Part shown: positions 34,386 through 43,300 of the stretch, piece by piece | How the letters are laid out: each line of letters begins with the position of its first letter | Numbering within the stretch: the first letter of the stretch is position 1 | Source of the DNA: Burkholderia sp. SRS-46 | Lineage (GTDB): Bacteria > Pseudomonadota > Gammaproteobacteria > Burkholderiales > Burkholderiaceae | DNA: 64,000 nt | Reading direction: 5' to 3' | NCBI RefSeq assembly: GCF_004343775.1 | Contig: NZ_PTXL01000002.1 | Span: forward strand, 62,001 to 126,000 | The notes under the pieces: model-generated | What the model saw: the letters and a program-made list of their open reading frames with translations, nothing else | Told to the model about the DNA's origin: nothing | Databases searched by the model: none | Made by a program: the position numbers and the translations under genes

Positions 34386-37300
34386 TTCAGTTTTTTGGGT
34401 TCAATTGAAATCCAATCCTTACCCCCCGGAACCCACTTATTAACAGCGCCGGTTGCACCATCAACCACGGTCAATTCGCTCAGCCCTGCGGCTTGAGCCA
34501 TATCCATTAAATCGCTAGAACAATACGAACAAGGTGACAATCCTCTGACAACGATAGTCATGGGTTGGCCTTGCGTCAGCCCTGCGTTGTATGCCTGTTG
34601 AATCACGCCAATTTCCGCATGGGCCTCACCATAGATTCCGTTCGGGTCGCCCGGTGCTACTAATTTGGAAATTAGTGTCGGTTGATTGGGATCTCCAAAT
34701 CCGACTCCGCGCGCCGTCTGGTTGACATCATAGAACGATTTCCCGCCAATGCTCGCATCAGCTGTCACCTGAACCGGCGAGGATGCGCCGGGTAGTGTCT
34801 TGCCAATTAGAGGGTCAACGGACTGAGCCTTCGCAAGATCGATCGCAAGAGGCTCAGCAGTGGCGGCATTCGCCGTTCCACCGGATGTTACCGTCTTCGG
34901 TACATCCGCTATAGACCGAGAAACCACGTCTGACACCGCAGCCGCGACCCGCCCCGCAATCGCCTTAACGGCTCCGGTCGCCAACCCTCCGCCCATAGTC
35001 GCAATTATAAAATCTTCGGCGGTATGTTCTGGCGCGATTGCATCCCTCGACGTTCCAGCCTTTGCAATCTGATCTTGTGCAAATCCCGCCACCTGCTGAT
35101 TCGTCGGACCATTCGGATCGACGTAATACTGCGATCCGATCCCAGCCGTCTGAGGCGTTTGCCCCGGCGCCAGCGCGTGCCCAGTACCGCCCGGCGTGCC
35201 AAATAACGTCGAGTCGTTGAATTGAGCGCTAGTCGACTGAAACGTCTTGACCGTACTGCCATCCGCCACGATCGGACCGGTGGTCCCGGAAATCGTATAA
35301 CCGGACATCTGATTGATCGCTTTCTGAGCGATCTGCAGATTCTGCATAAACGTGTCGAGCGCTTGCGAGTTGCCAGACGCCTGAGCCGCCTGCACCAACT
35401 GGATTTCATACTGCATGAGCTGTGTCTGTGCCTGCGCGTCTACCTTCGCGCCGGCCGCCAACGTCAGCATATTGGTCCAGTAGTCGGTCAACGTTGCCTG
35501 ATCGGCCGGTGTCTTACCGTTCGCGGCGGCGATGCCCTTCGCCACCGTAGAGATCAAGGTACGCTCCTGCGGGTGGATCTGACGGTTGAACAAATCGGCA
35601 CTCAACGCACCGTTCGCACCGCTCATGGCACCGGCCGACCCGCCTAACGCACCGCCCGCCGCGGCACCAGCCAGCCCCGCCGCCGCGTTCGACAAAAGCG
35701 TGCCACCCAGCGTATCGCCGAGCGCATTACCGACAGCGTTGCCCGCCATATCGCCGGCCACCGTGCCAGCGACCGCCCCGGCCACATTGCCGCCGCCCAT
35801 CGCCGCGCCGATCGCAGCGACGCCTGCGTGCGACGCGATACGCGCGGCACCATCGTTGCCCCACAGCGCTTCCTGCTGTTGCGCCGCAGTGAAGTCTGCC
35901 TGGGCCTGCGCCATTCCGGCCGTGTCGCCAACTGCACTGGCGTTTGCATACGCCAGTCGGGCCTTGGTTTCGTCTGCGATTGCCTTGTTTTGCAATGCAT
36001 TCGCCACATCGCCTACCACCTGCATGCCGACCTGACCAACCGACTGCTGAACCGCGATGTCGTTCTGCACATTCTGCGCATTGAACGTGTTCTGTACCCC
36101 GCCGTTCGCATTCGCCGTGTCGCGGCTCAGGCCCGCGGTGCTGTCGTGTCCGGTACCCACGTCGCCTCGCACCGTGATCGTGCCCGGACTGACGGCCGCA
36201 TAGGTCGTCCCGGATGCGTCGCTGCTCGTGCCCGCCGTCGAGAATCCGCTCGGTCCCAAGCCTTGCGAGTTCTGCGGTCCCGGTACGTTGGTCGCGCCTT
36301 GTTTGACTGGTGTATCGAGATTCACACCGCCCGGCGTGCTGTTCCCGAATCCGCCGCTCGCGCTGAAACCCACCGTATCGCCCGAGTAAGTCGCGTGGTT
36401 ATCCAGATTCGTAAAGCTCAACGTCTGCGTTGACAGGTTGTTCTTGTCCGGGGTCGCCGAACTCGCGATCACGCCGCCGTCGATCTGCGTATGATTTCCG
36501 ACGTTCACGCTATACCCGCCCGTGCCCGCATAGATGCCGCTTTGCTGGTTCACCGACTGATAGTCCGCGTTGATGCTCTGCTCGCTCGCGCTGGCGCTAC
36601 CGCTGACCGTCTGGCCGTAGCAGAACGGCGGCACACAAATACTCGCCTGGAATCCAGCACTCGATTGCTTGCTGTCGTAAGTGCTCGTGTCCTGCTGACT
36701 CTGGATGTTCAGGTCGCGTCCAACGCTCGCATTGACGGTATTGCCGGAGACCTCCGCCCCGCGCAGGTTCGTATCGCGTCCGCTCGTCATCGACAGCGTA
36801 TCGCTCGCGGTAATCTGCGTATCCCGATTCGTCACGCTGTTACCGTTTGCATTGCCGTGTGCCGTGCTCGCGCCCAGTTCCAGCGTAAAGCCGTTCTGCT
36901 GGCCACCCAAAGCGGCCCCCACACCGATACTCCCGCTGCTACTGCTATTGCTGCTCGATTGCTGGCTCGTATCCTTCGCGCTCGTCAGGTTGATATCGCG
37001 CGCCGCGTTCAACTGAACGTTCTGCGCGGTAATCTGCGTCCCGCTGGCGTTGATATCGCCGTCGGTCGCAAAGCCGTTTGCGTCCTTCGCGCCGCTCCCC
37101 GTTGCAATCAGCGTCGCCTTTCCGCCAGCGTGCAGCGCGCTTCCGTCGTTGGCGACCGAGCTGGACTGCGCTTCGCTGTGACTGGTGCCGCCGCCAATGC
37201 TGACCGTCGCCTTGATCAGCGCCTGATTCGTCGGCTGCCCGTTGCTCAAGGCGCTCCCAACTTGGTAAGCGTTGTACGCCGCAAGACCAGCCTGTGCCTT

Positions 37301-40300
37301 ATCCAGCGCCGCCAATCGCGAGTCGCCCCCGCGCGCCGGCTGCGCAAATGCTTGATTCGCCTGCGCAATGGCATTGCCGACTGCACCGCCGAGCGCCACA
37401 CTCGCGCCGAACTGGCTGGAATCCTGACTCATCCGGCTCTGCGTCGCATCCGTTCCCGGATCGAGATTCAGGTTCTTGCCGATCAGCGTCAAATCCTTGC
37501 CCGCGCCGAGGTCGGAACCGGCGACCGTAATGTCCTGTTTGGCATCGAGCGTCACATTGCCGTTGCCGCTCACGATCTGGCTGCGCATCGTGCTCTGCGT
37601 TTGCGAAGCCGTATCCTGCACGCTATGACTGTTCGCGACCCCCACCGAAAAACCTGTAGCCGTGCCGTTGCTGCCGAGGCTGCCGAGGCTGCCAACCTGG
37701 CGACTGCTCGATTCCTGGTGCGTCACATTCGTATCGACACCCGCCAGTACATTGATCGCGCCTTGCGTTGCAACGAGATCGACGCCTTGCGTCCCGCTGA
37801 TGCCGGAGCCGACGACATCGATATCGCCCGTCCTGCTCTTGATGATGACGCTGTTACCTGTAACCGACGACGCCGTTTGCTGGGTCATCGCCTGGCTGCC
37901 ATCAGAATGGCTACGGCTCGCGTTGTACGGCGACGGGCTATTGCCTCCCGTGTTCGCACCGCCGCCAATCCAGCGCGCCGCATCGCCCGGGCTGGGCGTC
38001 GCCAATTGAACGCCCCAAGACGAACTGGACGACTGCGTCGACTGCTGCAACCGATCGGTCGATGCCTGCAACGTCACATTGCGGTTTGCATCGAGCGTCG
38101 CCGTGCCGCCTGCGCTGATTGCCGAGCCAGTCACTGCAATATCGCCATCCACGACGTTGCCGTTCGCATCCTTTTGCGCACCGCCCGTTGCTTTCACGGT
38201 TACGTTGCCGCCACCCCGAACCGTGCTTCCCGAATTCGTCAGGCTCGACATATCGGTCGTGCTGCTGCTACGGCTCTGGCCATACGACACCGAGATCCCC
38301 GGCACATCCGCCGCACTTGCTCCGATCTCGTTCAGCACCGATTGCGAGCGCTGGAAGCCGTTGCCTGACGACGCATCCGCCTTCAGGTTGCGCGCCGTGT
38401 CGAACGGCGTGCCGGTCACCGCGACCGTCAGGCCGCTCGAATGCGCCTCTCGCTGATCATGCGATTGCGCGGTGTCCTGCCCAGGATCAATCGTGACGTT
38501 GCGGCCGGCAATGCTGATGTTGCCGGTCGTGCCAGTGGTGTCGCCCACTGCCTTTCCGGCCACAATGTCGCTACCGCTGATATGGACGTCCTTCCCACCC
38601 GACACTGTCACGTTGCCTTCGACGCTGCCAACTGTGCTACGCGACTGGCTCTGCGTCGTCGACGTCGCGTTATACCGGTCGCTCTGCTCGCTCGATCCGA
38701 TCGTGATGCCGAGGCCGCCGGAGCCAGACAGGCCCGAGTGCTTCTCCTGGTGGTATTCGTTGTCCTGATACGTGTTGGTCGCTGCCGTGATGTTGACGTT
38801 GTCTTTGGCCGACAGTGCCACATCGTGCGTCACGACGATGGCGCTGCCGGTGACGTTGATGTCCTTCCCGCTTACGACCGTCACGCCGTCAGCCGAAATC
38901 ATGCTGCCATTGGCATACGTGGTGGTCTGGTCGACCCGGTTCGTCGCGCTCGTATGACTTGCAACGCCGCCATGGTCGTGCGACTCGTCCATGTTCGACA
39001 CGTGCGTTTCAGTCGCCGCGCCGACATTCACATTGCCGACTGCCATCAGGCCCACGTTGCCGTGGTCAAGCGTAATCGTGCTGCCGATGACGTTGATGTC
39101 CTTGCCGGAAGCAACGTTCAAGGTATTGCCACTGTTCAGGGTCGTGCCGACTACGGTCTGGTCCGACGTATGCAACGTTTCCGAATAGCTGCCGTGGTGA
39201 TCGCTGCCCGAGCTGTTGCTGTCGACCGTCGTAGTCGCGCTCGCCGTGCCGAAGGTGACATTGCCCTTGGCTGCGATCGTGCCGCCGTTGCCCAGGTTGA
39301 TTTGCGCGCCGTTTGCAGTCAGGTCTCCCATCACCCCGATCATCGAAGCACCGCCGACGTTCACCATGCTGCCCACCACGCCGTTGATATCGGTATTCGA
39401 TACGCCGTTCGCCCGCTGGACAATCTTGTGCTCGCCGACTTGCTGCGTACCGAGGTCCCAATTTCCCCCGACGAGCATGCCGAGATTCCCGCCAACCGTC
39501 AGGGCCCCCGCGTGCTGCTCGAGGTTACCGCCCGTCATAATCGCCGCGTCGCCCTTCACGTCGAGTTGTGCAATCGGCCCAAGCGTCGTTTTGACGCTCG
39601 TCGCGCCGTCGCGGCTCACCAGTGTGTTGGTCTTTGTCGCGGTATCCAGAATCAAGTCACCGCCTGCATTCAAATTCAGGCTGCCGGCCTTGACATGTGC
39701 CGAAGTCAAATCGACATTACCTGCCGTCGTCAGCGACATGAGCCCACCGCTCTGCAACGCGCCGAATGCATTGTCGATCTGCTTGCCCTGAATCGACAGC
39801 GTATTGTCCGCCTTGATCGTGCCGCTGTTCGTGAACGACTGCGCGTCCTTCAAATCAATGTCGGCCGCGGTGATCAACGGCCCGTTGACGTTCTGCTGGC
39901 TGGCCTTCGCGAGGTAAACCACCGGTACCAGCACCGACTGGCCGTCGACCACGCGCGTTTCCATCATGATGACGTTGCTGGTCAGCTTCGCCACCTGATC
40001 GGCCGACAGGCTTGCACCGATCGGCAAATCAAGTTGCTTGTGCAGCGACGCGCCCGCCGTCATCAGCGACTGGTACATCGCCTGAAGGTCCGTGTACGGC
40101 CCCAGCACGGCACGGCCCGTCAGCGCCGTGATCTGATTGCGCACAAGCTGCTGTTCATAAAAGCCGTCACCCAGACGCTTCGGGATGTGGGTGAGGTCAA
40201 CACCGATCTGACCGAAGAAATAGTCGCTCGAGATGAAATTCTTCTGGTTCGTGAACACCGGGTTCGTCTCGATGACGTAGCTCGCGTTCGGCGACCGATC

Positions 40301-43300
40301 CGGCTTGTACAAACCGCCCTGCGGAATTGTCAGGTTGTTCAGCACGTTCAGCGCCGTCGCACTCGCGATGATCGGATCGACCGAGGTAACGCCGCCGCCA
40401 TGCACGGCCGACGCCCCCGATTTCGCACCGCTGGCGTTGCCGCTCAACCCGCCGATCGTCAGACCCGGCACGGCTTGGCCGGGCAACAGGCCCAGCGACG
40501 GAATCGACGCATTGGCGGCCGTGTTGTTGATGCTCACGCCGGTGCCGGAGATCGTGCCGTTGGAACCCAAGGTCGATTTGTAATCCGGCAGGGTGTACTG
40601 CTTGACGTCAGCCGGTGCGGCTTGGGTGTAGCCGCCCGGGCCGCCCGAGAACGGCATATTGCCAAACGGCAATACCCAGTTGTGTTCGGTGTTGTCGTAG
40701 TTGTTGTAGTGATAGTACCCGGAGTAGGTGACCGTCACGCCCGGCGCCTGCTGGCCCGTCGCCACCCAGCCATCCCCGTCATATCGAGCGGGCAACTTCA
40801 CATTGCCCACCGCCGCGACATGACTCCAGTAGTTTTGAAACGTGCCGGATGACGATGCATCAATCGAACCATCCGACACGAGCTGCGCGGCGGGACTGAT
40901 GTCCTTGATCATGTTCGCGACCGCGACGCCCGAATAGGTCGTGTACTGATAGCTGCTGTTCCACTGGCCGCCGTGCGGCGGTTGGGTGAACGCACCGCCG
41001 ATCATGGTTGGATCGCCCACGGCGACCCAACCGACGTCTTGACCGGAGCAAGCGGCCATGTAGAAGGCGGTGCAACCGCTCATGGGGATGCCGAACTGGG
41101 TGAGCACGGCCGGATCGACGTTGTTCGTGTAACCCGTGGTGGTCATCACGCGACGCGTATTCGTCACCTTATCGGCGTGCAACGCCATGTCGCCGCCAGA
41201 TTGGATCAGCGCCGATACGTTGTTGACCAGCGCCGCGTTCGTGTAACTGCCGCTCGCATCCTTGCCCCCCGCCAGCACGACCTTGCCCATGCCGAAGATG
41301 GCCGTCGTCGCCATTGAATCGGTCGCGGTCGTGTCGTCGCGGTTCTCGATGTCATGCGCGAGAATTTCAAGCGTGCCGTTGCTGTCCGATGCGCCGATCA
41401 GCGCGGTCGGCCCAAGGTTCGACACTGTGCCCGTCGCGTTCAGCGAGACGCTACCGCCCACGATCGCGCCCGTGTTGGTCAGACTGCCCGATTGCGTATG
41501 CAGCAGTCCGCCCGCCGACAGTGCGCCCGAGTTCACGATGTTGCCCGCATCGACGCTCAGGTTGTTGACCGATTGCACATTGCCGTTGTTGTTGAACGTA
41601 CCCGGCAGCGTAAAGGCAAGATCATGACCCGCGTTGAATTGATAGTCGGGCGTCACGGAGAAATCGCCCTGCAGGGTCACGTTGGCATCGTGTGCGGCGC
41701 TATACGTGCCGCCGCCTTGCAGCGTCGGAGCCGTTACCGTCAGGTCGTGCGTCGAGCTGATTTGCCCGTTCGTATTCGTGATCGCGCCGCTCGTCGTCAC
41801 GTCCACGTTGCCGGTCGAATTCGCAACGTTGCCGATTTGCCCGCCGCTGTTGTCCAAGGTCGCCCCTTGAACATGGAGGCTCGCGCCGCTCAACTGCCCG
41901 CCTTGCGTGTTGGAAATCGATGCCGCGCTGACCGTTACATCGCCGTTGCCGGTGATCGCGCCCATGCCGGACACATTCCCTGCGTGGCTATTGACGATCT
42001 GGCTGCCGCCTTGCACGGTCATTTTGCCCGCGCCAAGGTCCGTGATCGAGCCGTCCGTATTGTTGATCGACCCGGATTGAACAGCGAGCGTGCTCGTATC
42101 GCCCGCGGTCGACTGGCCTGCCTGGATGTGCCCCCCCTGGTTCACCAGCGCACCGCCGTTGATGAGCGACAAGGACGCACCGGAACGCACCAGCCCCTGT
42201 GTATTGTTCACGTCGCCCGCGATAGTCGCCGTGACGTCGCCCTGGGCCGAGAGGATACCGCTCGCGTTGTCCCAGCTGCTCGCGTCGACAACCGCGTGCC
42301 CCTTGGTGGCGATGGTGCCCGAGGCATTGTTCAGCGCGCTCGCGCCCTTGCCCGGCTCAATCGTGAGCGTACCCGTGCCGGCATGCGTGATGGTCCCGCC
42401 AGCATTGTTCAATTGCGCCGGCGCCAGCGTCAGGTCGGTACTGTTCGTCTGGATCGTGCCACCCGACGAATTGTCCAGCGTGCCGCTGACATTCACGGCC
42501 ATGGCCGACGAGCCATACTGCGTGATGGTGCCGCCATGGTTCGTCAGGTTCAGCGTGGTCAGCGCGAGCTGATTTGCCTTGAGCTGGCCCCCGCTGTTGT
42601 CGAGCGTCGAATCGGCAATGACCGACAGGTTTGGCGCGACGATCGAACCGCCCTGATTCGTCATCGAGCCTGTATGAATCGTCGCATTCGTGCTCGCGCC
42701 GATCTGGCCGCCGTCGTTCGTCAAAGTGCCGCTGGAAACGCCGAGGTCCGTATTGGACAGCAGCTTGCCGTTCGTATTGTTCAACACGCCGGCGACGGTA
42801 GCCGACAGCCCAATTTGACCGTTGATCGACCCCGACGTGTTGCTCAGCGCGCCGGTTTGAGCCGCGACGCGCCCGTTGCTCGCGATCGAGCCGCCGACAT
42901 TCGAAACTGCCCCCGTACCGTTGCCGAGCGTCAGCGTGCCGGTACCCGCATGCGTAATCGTGCCGCCGTCGTTTTTGAGCGTCGCGGGGGCGAGCGCAAG
43001 ATCGGTACTGTTGGATTGCAGCGTGCCGCCGCCCGAATTATCGAGCGTGCCCGACACATTGACGGCCATTGCGCCGGACCCGGTTTGCGTGATCGTGCCG
43101 CCGTGGTTCACGACGTCGGTTGCGTCCAACGAGACCTGATCGGCTTGTACGTTGCCGGAACTGTTGTCCAACGTCGTACCGTCGAGCTTGGCCGTCTGGC
43201 CCAGAATCGTGCCGCCACTGTTGGTCAGGCGCGCGCCCGCATCGACCGTCACGCCCTGAGCCGCCTTCAGCGCCCCGCCGCTGTTATCGACCGACTGCCC

